Assembly: GCF_030269765.1 (NCBI RefSeq)
Contig: NZ_BSTX01000004.1
Location: 178,597 to 242,596 of the forward strand
From: Actinorhabdospora filicis
Lineage (GTDB): Bacteria > Actinomycetota > Actinomycetes > Mycobacteriales > Micromonosporaceae
Direction of reading: 5' to 3'
Length of the DNA: 64,000 nucleotides
Positions 52,624 to 61,377 of this stretch are shown piece after piece. The number at the start of each line of letters is the position of its first letter. Position 1 is the stretch's first letter. A program made the translations under genes and the position numbers. Below the pieces are notes generated by a model that had not been told where the DNA came from, did no database searches, and saw nothing but the letters and a program-made list of their open reading frames with translations.

Positions 52624-53267
52624 GATGGCACGCTAGACCCGCCCCGTACACCGAAGCTCCTGCTTAGCGGGTTGCAGTGATCAACGTCGCTTAACCTCCG
52701 CGACACCTGGGGAACCAGGTGCCCCTTCGGTGCGGTTTCGGCTGGAATTCAAGGGAAACCCGCAGGAAGTGCAGGCGAAGCCAGGGGAGCAGCGGATTCC
52801 GCCCACCTTGCCCGACCATGCGCCAGCCCGACTGCCCACGAGCCCGCAGGCCCGCAAGCTCGCCCGTGAGCCTCCTCGCCCACCGGCCCGGCCGCCGAGC
52901 CGCCCGCGAGCTCGCCGATGTCCCGCGAGCCACTTGCCTACGAGCCACCTGCCTGCGGCAAGCCCACTCGCTCACCCTTGAGCCCGCACATCTGCCACTC
53001 ACTCGCGAGCCCATCCACCGGCCGCCTGCCGCCGGCCAGGTCGACTGAGCGTCAGGCTGTCAGGGGCCAGGTAACCAGGGCCAGGTAGTCAGGTCCGGGT
53101 CGTCGCGGGCACAAACCATCGGGTGCCCAGGTGCCCAGGTGCCCAGGTGCCCAGGTGCCCAGGTGCCCAAGTGGCCACCGGCTTCCTACAGCCCGATCGC
53201 CGTCACCCGGCCGACTCGCCTCCGCGCGAGCCGTCCGCCCCGCCCCGCTCCACCCTCGGGAACGCCC
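52624..53267. other. Gene-free repetitive spacer
   Basis: No gene is supported. The middle part (52820-53010) is built of short words such as GCGAGCC and GCCCGCAAGCTCGCCC. From 53040 CAGG-rich words follow (GGCCAGGTA repeats), then the 8-bp array at 53122. Confidence 0.4.
53122..53169. repeat. 8-bp simple repeat GGTGCCCA, six perfect copies
   Basis: GGTGCCCA is repeated six times without interruption from 53122 to 53169, followed by an imperfect AGTGGCCA. It is about 100 nt downstream of the FdhF-type gene stop. Slippage could make copy number variable. Confidence 0.85.
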
Positions 53268-55664
53268 TCAGGGCCGCTTCACCAGCCGGACGACGATGGC
53301 CTTCGACACCGGTGTGTGCGAGCCCTTGGCGGTCGAATCCAGCGGTACCAGTGGATTCGCCTCGGGGAAGTAGGTGGCCGCGCATCCGCGCGCGGTGGGG
53401 TAGGAGATGATCCGGAAATCGTGGACGTGCCTGATCTCGGTACCGGGCCCGGCGGAGCCGCTTCCGCCATGGCCGTTCGGGTCCGTGCCGATCACTCCAT
53501 CGGAGGCCGGAGCGCCCGCGATGGGTTCGCCTTCGAGGGCGCCGCCGTCGGCGGCCGTCCCTGCTCGTTCGGCGGTTTCGGATCCCGAGCCGGAGGATCC
53601 GTCCCATTCACTATAAATGTCCACAATGTCGCCGTCAAGTAGACCGAGTTCGGCCAGGTCGGACGGGTTGACCAGGACGACCCGGCGCCCATTGTGGACG
53701 CCGCGGTAGCGGTCGTCGAGGCCGTAGATCGTGGTGTTGTACTGGTCGTGGCTGCGCAGGGTCTGCAGGAGCAGCCGCCCCGCGGGCACCTCCAGCACCG
53801 ACAGCTCGCTCACCGTGAACCCCGCCCGCCCGGACGGCGTGGTGAAGGTCCGCGAGTCGCGCGGCGGGTGCGGCAGCACGAAACCGTCGGGGGTGGCGAC
53901 CTTGGCCTCGTAGTCCTCGAAGCCGGGGATCACGCGCGCGATGCGCGCGCGGATCGTCCGGTAGTCGGCGGCGAACTCCCGCCACGGGATGCCCTCGCCG
54001 AGCAGGCGCTCGCCGAGCCGGCAGATGATCGCCACCTCGCTCAGCAGGTCCCCCGAGGGCGGCTTGAGCCGTCCGCGAGAGGCGTGGACGGCGCTCATCG
54101 AGTCCTCGACCGTCACGAACTGCGGCCCGGCGGCCTGCTCGTCGAGGTCGGTGCGCCCGAGCGTGGGCAGGATCAGCGCCGTCGTCCCGCACACCACGTG
54201 CGAACGGTTCGGCTTGGTGGAGATCTGCACGGTCAGCCGGCAGTTGCGCAGCGCGGCCTCGGTGACGGTGGTGTCGGGCGTCGCGGCGGCGAAGTTGCCG
54301 CCGAGCCCGATGAACACCTTCGCGCGCCCGTCGCGCATGGCCCGGATGGCGTCGACGGTGTGCGCGCCGGGCTCGGTGGGCACCGCGAACCCGAACTCCT
54401 CGCCGAGCCGCCCCGACCACGCCGGGGGGTGCTCGTAGATGCCCATGGTCCGGTCGCCCTGCACGTTGCTGTGCCCGCGCACCGGGCACAGTCCCGCGCC
54501 GGGCTTGCCGATCATCCCCCGGTAGAGCTGGACGTTGGTGATCTCCTGGATCGTGGCCACCGCGTCCCGGTGCTGCGTGACGCCCATCGCCCAGCACACG
54601 ATCACGCGCTCGGAGGAGGCGAAACGGCGCGCGAGCGCGTCGATGTCGTCGAGTTCCAGCCCCGTCGCGGCCCGCACCTTGTCGGCGTCCACCGCGCGGA
54701 CGTGCGCCTCGTACGCGGCACGGCCCTCGGTGTGGGCGTCCACGAAGGACTCGTCGGCCGCGCCCCACTCGACCAGGCGCCGCCCGATCCACTGGAACAG
54801 CGCCAGATCGCCGCCGAGCCGGATCGGCAGATGCGCGTCGGCCAGCTGCGTGCCCTTGCCGAGCATCCCCCGCACGGTCTGGGGGTTCTTGAACCGCAGG
54901 AGCCCGGCCTCCGGCAGCGGGTTCACCGCCACGATCGCCGCGCCGTTCTTCTTCGCCTTCTCCAGCGCGGTGAGCATGCGGGGGTGGTTCGTGCCGGGGT
55001 TCTGCCCGACGATGACCAGCAGATCGGCGTGGTGAACGTCCTCAAGGGACACCGAGCCCTTGCCGATGCCGATGGACCGGCCCAGCGCGACGCCGGAGGA
55101 CTCGTGGCACATGTTCGAGCAGTCCGGCAGGTTGTTGGTGCCGTACGCGCGCGCCAGCAGTTGATAGAGGAACGCGGCCTCATTGCTGGTGCGTCCCGAG
55201 GTGTAGAAGAGCGCCTCGTCGGGATGGTCGAGGGCGGCGAGTTCGCCGGCGATGAGCCCGATGGCGTCGTCCCAGCTCACCGGCTCGTAGCGATCAGACC
55301 CGGGGCGGCGCAGCAGGGGATGCGTCAGGCGGCCGCGCTTGCCGAGCCAGTACTCGTCACGGCCGTCGAGGTCGGTGAGGGAGTGCTCGGCGAAGAACTC
55401 CGGCCCCGCCTTGCGCTTGGTGGCCTCCTCCGCGACGGCCTTCGCGCCGTTCTCGCAGAACTCGGCGATCGAGCGGTGCTCGGGATCCGGCCAGGCGCAG
55501 CCGGGGCAGTCGAAGCCGTCCTTCTTGTTGACCCGCAGCAGCGCGCGCGTACCGCGCACGACGCCCATCTCCCCGACGGACGCCGCGAGTCCCGCGGTCA
55601 CGCCGGGGAGCCCGGCGGCCACGTTCTTGGGGCCGGTGACTCGGAGTCGCTCGTTCTCTGCCAT
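53268..55664 (-). CDS. FdhF/YdeP-type molybdopterin oxidoreductase
   Basis: The 798-residue protein matches the FdhF/YdeP family. The N-terminal FDCPGCAWPDP could hold two cysteine ligands; GRTSNEAAFLYQLLARAYGT and CSNMCHESSGVALG are cofactor-domain motifs; QNPGTNHPRML and MGVTQHRD lie in the central domain; the C-terminal part has PLRSHDQYNTT-like LRSHDQYNTTIYG and YFPEANPLVPLDS. A Gly/Ser/Ala/Glu-rich insert of about 58 residues interrupts the last domain before IRHVHDFRIISYPTARGCAA. E. coli YdeP supports acid resistance; the reaction is unclear. fdhD lies 1.5 kb away. ATG 55664 is chosen. Confidence 0.88.
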   Translation of the reverse strand: MAENERLRVTGPKNVAAGLPGVTAGLAASVGEMGVVRGTRALLRVNKKDGFDCPGCAWPDPEHRSIAEFCENGAKAVAEEATKRKAGPEFFAEHSLTDLDGRDEYWLGKRGRLTHPLLRRPGSDRYEPVSWDDAIGLIAGELAALDHPDEALFYTSGRTSNEAAFLYQLLARAYGTNNLPDCSNMCHESSGVALGRSIGIGKGSVSLEDVHHADLLVIVGQNPGTNHPRMLTALEKAKKNGAAIVAVNPLPEAGLLRFKNPQTVRGMLGKGTQLADAHLPIRLGGDLALFQWIGRRLVEWGAADESFVDAHTEGRAAYEAHVRAVDADKVRAATGLELDDIDALARRFASSERVIVCWAMGVTQHRDAVATIQEITNVQLYRGMIGKPGAGLCPVRGHSNVQGDRTMGIYEHPPAWSGRLGEEFGFAVPTEPGAHTVDAIRAMRDGRAKVFIGLGGNFAAATPDTTVTEAALRNCRLTVQISTKPNRSHVVCGTTALILPTLGRTDLDEQAAGPQFVTVEDSMSAVHASRGRLKPPSGDLLSEVAIICRLGERLLGEGIPWREFAADYRTIRARIARVIPGFEDYEAKVATPDGFVLPHPPRDSRTFTTPSGRAGFTVSELSVLEVPAGRLLLQTLRSHDQYNTTIYGLDDRYRGVHNGRRVVLVNPSDLAELGLLDGDIVDIYSEWDGSSGSGSETAERAGTAADGGALEGEPIAGAPASDGVIGTDPNGHGGSGSAGPGTEIRHVHDFRIISYPTARGCAATYFPEANPLVPLDSTAKGSHTPVSKAIVVRLVKRP

Positions 55665-55684
55665 CGGTGCCCACGTTAGTGCCC

Positions 55685-55723
55685 GTGCCGGGAACCCGCC
55701 CGTGGGAGTTGGGTTCCCGGCAC
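55685..55723 (-). terminator. Terminator after the third cysteine-rich peptide
   Basis: A perfect 13-bp inverted repeat (GTGCCGGGAACCC at 55685-55697; GGGTTCCCGGCAC at 55711-55723) with a 13-nt loop lies 6 nt beyond the stop of the peptide gene and just upstream of the FdhF-type gene. Confidence 0.7.
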
Positions 55724-55729
55724 GGAGTC

Positions 55730-55921
55730 TCAATCGCGGCAGACGCAGTCGCCGCACTGCCACGTGCCGGAGGTGTCGCAGCACCACCAACGGCAGTTGT
55801 TCCGGCCCGGCTCGAAGCAGGTCAAGATCTGGCAGCGCCGATCGGTTCCCCCGGCGCTCGCCGCGGCCTTCGGGACGAAGCGGGCGAGCAGGGCGTCGGC
55901 GATGCGGCGGACAGGACGCAT
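55730..55921 (-). CDS. Cysteine-rich small peptide, distant third copy
   Basis: The 63-residue product starts MRPVRRIADALLARFVPKAA, resembling the leader of the two peptides near 22.6-23.1 kb (shared IADAL…R.VP), and has eight cysteines (30, 35, 43, 47, 48, 56, 59, 61) in a Trp-rich core ending CVCRD. The C-x4-C pair and the adjacent CC recur in all three. GAGGGGG forms a ribosome site before the ATG at 55921, and a strong hairpin follows the stop. It sits between the FdhF-type gene and a DUF4192 gene. Export or modification cannot be judged from the sequence. Confidence 0.7.
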   Translation of the reverse strand: MRPVRRIADALLARFVPKAAASAGGTDRRCQILTCFEPGRNNCRWWCCDTSGTWQCGDCVCRD

Positions 55922-56081
55922 GAGTTCCCCCTCGGTATGGCGGCCCAGCCGTCGTCAAGAGTGCTGGTCAGCGGGCTTCCGGCGCAAGGCCGTGACCACG
56001 ATGTGGAGAACACGGCCGGTGGATCACTGAATGCCTTCCGGGGCGCCTGTGGACAACGCCGACCTCGCACGCCTGGAAGGC

Positions 56082-56128
56082 ATACCCACGGGGGTATTTT
56101 CATCCACAATGGGTAGGTTATCCACAGG
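56082..56128 (-). promoter_or_regulatory. DnaA-box-like pair plus ATACCC-N4-GGGTAT inverted repeat (copy 2)
   Basis: Read on the minus strand, CCTGTGGATAAC (56128-56117) is followed by ATTGTGGATGAAA, then ATACCC, CCGT, GGGTAT (56097-56082), almost the same as 18218-18264. A further DnaA-like box, CCTGTGGACAAC, lies at 56046-56057. The element separates the divergent cysteine-rich peptide and DUF4192 genes. Confidence 0.55.
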
Positions 56129-56179
56129 ATAAAAGACCTCATGTTTGCTCTTGTCGGACCTATGCCGCAAAGTCGTCGC

Positions 56180-57208
56180 ATGGCGATCACATCGACTCCC
56201 GCCGAGTCCATCCGTCTCGGCAGCTCCGAGGACCTCCTCGCGGCCGCCCCGTACCTGCTCGGCTACCACCCGGCCGATTCGATGGCCTTCCTCGGCCTCA
56301 CCTCCGGCGCGGTCACGGTCAGCGGGCGCTACGACCTGTCCACGCCCGAATGCGAGGGCGATCCCGCGCCGATCGTCGCCACCCTCCTGCGTCACGGCGT
56401 CGATTCCGCCCTGCTCATCGGATACGGCCCGCCCGAACGCGTCACCGCCGACATGGACCGCCTGCGCGGCGCCCTCGCGGCGGCCGACGTGCCCGTCCGC
56501 GAGGCCCTGCGCGTCACCGGCGGGCGCTACTGGTCCTACCTGTGCGGGGACGTGGGCTGCTGCCCGTGCGACGGCACGCCATTCGACCTGTCGACCGCTC
56601 GCGTCGCCGCCGCCATGACCTTCGCCGGCCTCCAGACCTACCCCACCCGCGAGGAGCTGGCGGCGACCATCGCCTCCGACCACACCGACGCCGTCCGGGA
56701 CGCCACGGGCCGCGCCCTCGGCCGCTTCACCGCCCTCATCCACGGCGACCCGGGCGACTGGGACCGCTGGCGCGACGAGGGACTCGCCCTCCTGCACCGC
56801 ACGGTCACCGCCGCCCGCGACGACGACGCTCTCCCCGGCGACGAGGACATCGCCGCCCTGTCGGTCCTGCTCACCCACGACCGGGTCCGCGACGAGGCAT
56901 GGGCGCTCGTCGACGAGCACGGCCCCCACACGCAGCTGCGCCTGTGGAGCCTGGTCACCCGCCGCGCCGATCCCGACTTCGCCGTCGTACCGGCCCTGTT
57001 GCTGGCCTTCGCCGCCTGGCGGCTGGGCAACGGCGCCCTGGCCCGCATCGCGGTCGAGCGGGCGCTCACCCTCGCGCCGGAGCACCGGCTGGCGCTCATG
57101 CTCGCCCAGGTCCTGGACCGCGGCGACTCACCGGTGTCGCTGCCGCCCGTCACCCGCGAGTGGATCGCGTCCTACTACGAGGAGGAGACCCGTGCCGAGC
57201 CCGAGTAG
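56180..57208 (+). CDS. DUF4192 family protein
   Basis: The roughly 342-residue product fits DUF4192, an actinobacterial family of unknown function. It begins SIRLGSSEDLLAAAPYLLGY, then HPADSMAFLGL, has a central CGDVGCCPCDGTPFD with four cysteines (possible metal site), and a C-terminal TPR-like region (ALARIAVERALTLAPEHRLA). The start is uncertain: ATG at 56180 is given on family length, while in-frame ATGs at 56162 and 56141 lack better ribosome sites. The 3' end overlaps fdhD tail-to-tail by 34 nt. Confidence 0.82.
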   Translation: MAITSTPAESIRLGSSEDLLAAAPYLLGYHPADSMAFLGLTSGAVTVSGRYDLSTPECEGDPAPIVATLLRHGVDSALLIGYGPPERVTADMDRLRGALAAADVPVREALRVTGGRYWSYLCGDVGCCPCDGTPFDLSTARVAAAMTFAGLQTYPTREELAATIASDHTDAVRDATGRALGRFTALIHGDPGDWDRWRDEGLALLHRTVTAARDDDALPGDEDIAALSVLLTHDRVRDEAWALVDEHGPHTQLRLWSLVTRRADPDFAVVPALLLAFAAWRLGNGALARIAVERALTLAPEHRLALMLAQVLDRGDSPVSLPPVTREWIASYYEEETRAEPE

Positions 57209-57993
57209 ACGTTCATCGACGAGCCCCGCACGAAGCCCACGAGCGTCATGCCCAGATCGGCCGCCAGGTCCACCGCGAGGGTGCTGGGCGCGGACACCGC
57301 CGCGAGCACGGGGATCCCCGCCATGGCCGCCTTCTGCACGATCTCGTAGCCGACCCGGCCGCTCGCCATGAGCACGTGCCCGGTCAGGGGGACACCGCCG
57401 TCCCGCAGTCGCCCGCCGACGATCTTGTCGACGGCGTTGTGGCGGCCCACGTCCTCGCGGACGGCCACCTCGGTGCCCGAGGCGTCGAAGAGCCCGGCGG
57501 CGTGGACGCCACCGGTCCGGGCGAAGGCCCGCTGCGAAGCCCGAAGCCGGTCGGGCAGCGCCGCCAGCAGGTCCACGCCCACTTCGACGTCGTCGTCGCC
57601 GATGCGCCACCGCACGGCCTTGGCGGTGACCTCGCGCAGGGCCTCCAGGCTGGAGGTACCGCAGGCGCCGCAGGCCGAGCTCACGGTGAAGCCGCGCCCG
57701 GCCCGGTCGGGGACCGGGACGTGCGGGGCGAGCCGGACGTCCAGCACGTTCAGGTCGCTGTCCGTGCAGTGCTTGGCGGTGATCACGTCCTCGTAGGAGG
57801 AGATGATCCCCTCCGCGTACAGCCAGCCCAGGGCCAGGTCCACGTCGTCGCCGGGGGTGCGCATGGTCACCGTCAGCGGCTCGCCGTTGATCTGGATCTC
57901 CAGCGGCTCCTCGACGATCAGCGTGTCGGGCCGGAAGGACCGCCCGCCCTCGTTGATCCGCTCCACCCGTCGCCGGTCGGTGACTCGTCCCAT
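57175..57993 (-). CDS. fdhD: Formate dehydrogenase accessory sulfurtransferase FdhD
   Basis: The 272-residue protein has the FdhD signature: EEPLEIQINGEPLTVTMRTP, the sulfur-carrying CGACGTSS loop (CxxC), EDVGRHNAVDKIVG, and MASGRVGYEIVQKAAMAGIP. FdhD moves sulfur from a cysteine desulfurase to the molybdenum cofactor of formate dehydrogenases. Its presence near the FdhF-type gene (same strand) and the MobA-like gene supports a functional set. Its ATG at 57993 is 42 nt from the divergent protease start. Confidence 0.95.
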   Translation of the reverse strand: MGRVTDRRRVERINEGGRSFRPDTLIVEEPLEIQINGEPLTVTMRTPGDDVDLALGWLYAEGIISSYEDVITAKHCTDSDLNVLDVRLAPHVPVPDRAGRGFTVSSACGACGTSSLEALREVTAKAVRWRIGDDDVEVGVDLLAALPDRLRASQRAFARTGGVHAAGLFDASGTEVAVREDVGRHNAVDKIVGGRLRDGGVPLTGHVLMASGRVGYEIVQKAAMAGIPVLAAVSAPSTLAVDLAADLGMTLVGFVRGSSMNVYSGSARVSSS

Positions 57994-58035
57994 GGGATCG
58001 AGCCTACGGCCGACACCACCCGATTGGAGAATGCC

Positions 58036-59082
58036 ATGAACCGTGTTACACCCGGCTCGAACCGTTCCCGCGGCTCGCTGCTCACGCCCCGCCGGATCGC
58101 GCTCGGCCTCGCCGGTGGCCTGGCCGCCCTGGCCGTCGGCCTCCTCAGTCCCGGCGCATACGCCGCCGGTGCGCCGCCGGGCCGGGACGATGCCCCGGCC
58201 TACTACCGCTTCTGCGACGGGGCCTCCGGTGGCCTCGGCGGCCTTCTGAGCGACTGCGGGCTGGTCACCCGGGCGTCGGCCGCCGAACCGCGGGCGGACC
58301 GCACCAGTCCCCGTCCCGTCCGGCGGGCCGGCTTCGCGCCGTCACACCGGGGCGTCGGCGGGATGGTCCACGCCGGGCCCGCCGAGACCGCCGACACTCG
58401 CATCGTCGGCGGCACGCCCACCGAGCCGGGCGAGTTCCCGTGGGCCGTGCGGCTCTCGATGGGCTGCGGCGGCAGCCTGATCGCGCCGGACGTCGTCCTG
58501 ACCGCCGCGCACTGCGTGGACGGCTCCGGCGAGGACACCTCGATCGTGGCCACTGTCGGTGTGAGCGACCTGGATTCCGCCGAGGCCCGCGAGTTCCGCT
58601 CGGCCGAGGTCGTCCGGGCGCCGGGCTACGACGGCGAGGGCCGCGACTGGGCCCTGATCGTGCTGGAACGGGACGCCACCGGCGTCCCGTTGCTTCCCCT
58701 GAACGACGAACCCGAGGCCGAGCGGGGTGACTTCACCGTGATCGGCTGGGGCGCGCAGCGACCGGGTGGTCCACAGTCGACGGTGCTGCGCCGGGCGGCC
58801 GTCGGTTTCGTGCCGGACGAGACCTGCGCGAAAGCAGGGGACGCCTATGAGCGGCTGATCCCGGAGGAGGAGCTCTGCGCGGGCGTCCCCGACGGCGGCG
58901 TCGACGCCTGCCAGGGCGATTCGGGCGGCCCACTCCTGAAGACGCTTCCGGGTGGCCGTGTCGTCCAGGCGGGGATCGTGAGCTGGGGCGAGGGCTGCGC
59001 CGAACCGGGCCACCCGGGCGTCTACACGCAGGTCAGCACCTTCGCCGCGGAGATCCGCGCGGCGGCCGAACGGGTGACCTGA
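58036..59082 (+). CDS. Secreted trypsin-like serine protease
   Basis: The 348-residue preproenzyme has an Arg-rich N-terminus and hydrophobic signal (RRIALGLAGGLAALAVGLLS, cleavage near AYA), a pro-region of about 80 residues with two cysteines, and the activation site RIVGG near 122. The triad is TAAHC, DWALIVL and GDSGGP. Asp six residues before the Ser (DACQGDSGGP) predicts cleavage after Lys/Arg. GGAGA lies just upstream of the ATG at 58036. It is convergent with the YbjN-like gene; a shared hairpin separates them. Confidence 0.93.
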   Translation: MNRVTPGSNRSRGSLLTPRRIALGLAGGLAALAVGLLSPGAYAAGAPPGRDDAPAYYRFCDGASGGLGGLLSDCGLVTRASAAEPRADRTSPRPVRRAGFAPSHRGVGGMVHAGPAETADTRIVGGTPTEPGEFPWAVRLSMGCGGSLIAPDVVLTAAHCVDGSGEDTSIVATVGVSDLDSAEAREFRSAEVVRAPGYDGEGRDWALIVLERDATGVPLLPLNDEPEAERGDFTVIGWGAQRPGGPQSTVLRRAAVGFVPDETCAKAGDAYERLIPEEELCAGVPDGGVDACQGDSGGPLLKTLPGGRVVQAGIVSWGEGCAEPGHPGVYTQVSTFAAEIRAAAERVT

Positions 59083-59112
59083 GCATCCGCTCCGGGCAGG
59101 CCGGGGAATGCG

Positions 59113-59136
59113 GGCCCGCCCGCCGTAGGGCGGGCC
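59113..59136. terminator. Bidirectional hairpin terminator
   Basis: A 9-bp inverted repeat (GGCCCGCCC, loop GCCGTA, GGGCGGGCC) lies between the convergent protease and YbjN-like genes, 31 and 11 nt from their stops. Confidence 0.6.
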
Positions 59137-59146
59137 GGTAGGGCGG

Positions 59147-60118
59147 TTAGAGGTACATCCCCGTGCGGGGTTCCTCTTCGGGGCCGTCGGTGGTCGGCTC
59201 GAAGAACCGGCGTCCGCCGAACTTGCCCTGGAGGCGGTCGTCGAGGTCGTCGGCGAGGCGGGTCATCGACTCCACGGCCAGCATCAGGTGGGTCGGCTGG
59301 AAGTCGCGGCCGTAGACGGGCACCGACACCCAGATGGTGCCGGACAGGTAGTACAGGCGACCGATGGGGAGGCGCTGGGTCAGTTCCGACAGTTCGCGGT
59401 AGACGCGCTCGTTCGGGTCGACTTCGGTCAGGAGGGGGGAGTAGACGTCCACGACGGCCGGGCGTTCGGTGACCTTGATGAAGACCATGGCCGAACCGGC
59501 GCGGACGCTGATCTCGCCGTTGTCGTCGACGGAGAGCCGCTCGGGCTCGGTGCGCAGCATCGCGGCGACGACCTCGCGGACCACACTGCCGAGACCGCTG
59601 GCCTCGGCGGTGATGGCCCGGGGTTCGGGGGCCGTGGGGATCGATGGCGCCAGCCGGGCCGTGGCCAGGCTCGGGGCCTCGGTCTCACCGGTGAAGTCGT
59701 AGGTCAGGAACGCCGGGTGGGGCGCGTTGTACATCTCCCGGAAGGTTCGGGTGATGATCTCGGCCAGCGAGGCCGCCTCCGAGATCGGGACGCGCATCCC
59801 GAAGCGCTCACCGGCGCCCTCCACGGCGCCCGGGGGCTGCCAGCCGAGCGCGATGAGGTGCGCGATCGTCGTCCGGTCCAGGGTGACGCCGTCGGGCAGG
59901 GTGGCGTTGCTGGTGGCGTCGGCGTGCAGCTCGTCGTTCTTGAGCCGCGAGACGGTCACGTCGTAGACCGCCGAGCCCGTCCCGGTCGCCGTCGGGTCCA
60001 GCACGAGTTCGAGGTCGCTGTCCTCGGGCAGCCCTTCGATCGCCGTGGCCAAGGCCACCGTGAACGTGGACCAGGCGGCATCTACCTTCGCCGCGAGGTC
60101 CGTACCCAAATCAGCCAC
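59147..60118 (-). CDS. YbjN/CesT-like chaperone-fold protein
   Basis: The 323-residue protein has two halves resembling the YbjN/type III secretion chaperone fold: SAMVFIKVTERPAVVDVYSP, LPIGRLYYLSGTIWVSVPVY and HLMLAVESMTRLADDLDDRL are typical. Actinobacterial relatives are annotated as TY-Chap or YbjN-domain proteins; they may bind peptides, but no substrate is known. The GTG at 60118 has an excellent ribosome site (GGAGGAG, spacing 6) and is preferred over ATGs at 60133 and 60148. It follows the MscS gene, 31 nt away on the same strand. Confidence 0.8.
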   Translation of the reverse strand: MADLGTDLAAKVDAAWSTFTVALATAIEGLPEDSDLELVLDPTATGTGSAVYDVTVSRLKNDELHADATSNATLPDGVTLDRTTIAHLIALGWQPPGAVEGAGERFGMRVPISEAASLAEIITRTFREMYNAPHPAFLTYDFTGETEAPSLATARLAPSIPTAPEPRAITAEASGLGSVVREVVAAMLRTEPERLSVDDNGEISVRAGSAMVFIKVTERPAVVDVYSPLLTEVDPNERVYRELSELTQRLPIGRLYYLSGTIWVSVPVYGRDFQPTHLMLAVESMTRLADDLDDRLQGKFGGRRFFEPTTDGPEEEPRTGMYL

Positions 60119-60149
60119 GCCCGCTCCTCCCATCACACTGCGGCCCACC

Positions 60150-61187
60150 CTACAAGGGCCGTTCCCCCATCAGTTCCGCCCGCGTCTTCGGAAGGGAATC
60201 AGGATGATTCGCCCGAATCCAGGTCAGCAGGCCCTCGCGGATGTGGCACCGAAGGTCCCACACCACCGAACCATCGGCCGCCGACACCACCGCGCGCAAC
60301 CTCATCACGCCGCCCACCGCATCGGTCACCTGAAGGGTGCACGTATCGCCGTCCCAGTACTCGCATTCGCGCGCAAGGCGCTGCAGCTCCTCGCGCACCG
60401 GCTCCAGCGGAAGCGTGAAGTCCACGTCGAGCTCGACGGTCCCGAGAATGTCCACCGAACTGCGCGTCCACGTGTGGTACGGGTTCTCGGTGAAGTAGGT
60501 GGTGGGGAGCACCAGGCGGCGCTTGTCCCAGATGCGCACGACCACATACGTGAGAGTGATCTCCTCCACGTGGCCCCATTCGCCCTCGACCACGACGACG
60601 TCACCGATCCGCAGCGCGTCCCCGAAGGCCAGCTGGAGGCCGGCGAAGATCCCCTTGAGCCACGACTGCGCGGCCAGGCCGAGCACGATGCCGACGATGC
60701 CGGCGGAGGCCAGCACGCTCATCCCGATGGTCCGCACGGTCGGGAACGTGAGGAGTCCGGCCCCGAGCGCGATCGCGATGATCAGCGCCACCGACACCCG
60801 GCGGAACAGCAGCACCTGCGTGCGCCGCCGCCGCTCCATCGCGCTCTCACCCGGCTTGTCGACGCGCCGGATGATGAGCTCCTCGACCACGTGCAGCAAC
60901 GCGATCGCCAGCCACGCCACCGCCGCGAACGTGGCCAGAACCACGATGTGGTCGAGTACGGCGCGCCAATCCCACGGCCACCACAGCGGCAGTAGCAGCT
61001 GCGCGCCGATCAGGGAGAGCGTCACCGACAGCGGCACGTGAACGTCATCGACCAGGCGGACCAGGATGGATTCGGGCTTGGTGTAGCGCTTCGTCGTCCA
61101 CCTGGTGAGGGTTACCAGCGCGACCGCGATCGCGCACGCCACAAGGACGAGCCCGATCCCGACCGCGAATTCGGCGATCTGCGACAT
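60150..61187 (-). CDS. MscS-family mechanosensitive ion channel
   Basis: The 345-residue protein has four or five membrane helices in residues 5-185, the pore-lining stretch GMSVLASAGIVGIVLGLAAQ, and the beta domain entry FGDALRIGDVVVVEGEWGHV, then EITLTYVVVRIWDKRRLVLP, which is characteristic of MscS. It would open under membrane tension to release solutes. The N-terminal helices exceed those of E. coli MscS, as in other actinobacteria. The ATG at 61187 is used. It is upstream of, and likely co-transcribed with, the YbjN-like gene. Confidence 0.93.
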   Translation of the reverse strand: MSQIAEFAVGIGLVLVACAIAVALVTLTRWTTKRYTKPESILVRLVDDVHVPLSVTLSLIGAQLLLPLWWPWDWRAVLDHIVVLATFAAVAWLAIALLHVVEELIIRRVDKPGESAMERRRRTQVLLFRRVSVALIIAIALGAGLLTFPTVRTIGMSVLASAGIVGIVLGLAAQSWLKGIFAGLQLAFGDALRIGDVVVVEGEWGHVEEITLTYVVVRIWDKRRLVLPTTYFTENPYHTWTRSSVDILGTVELDVDFTLPLEPVREELQRLARECEYWDGDTCTLQVTDAVGGVMRLRAVVSAADGSVVWDLRCHIREGLLTWIRANHPDSLPKTRAELMGERPL

Positions 61188-61377
61188 GGGGTCACCTTAG
61201 TGATTTGCGTCGATGAGTGGGACCTCATGTCGATGGGTTTGGAGGTGGAGGCGGCGGGCGGGCATAGGGGAAAGGAGAAGAGCGTCGATTGACGGGCCGG
61301 GCGGAGTGGCGCGGTGGCGCTGCGGACGGCGCGAGATGGGGGTGAGTTCTCAGGACCACGGTGGAGCGAATGGTGCG

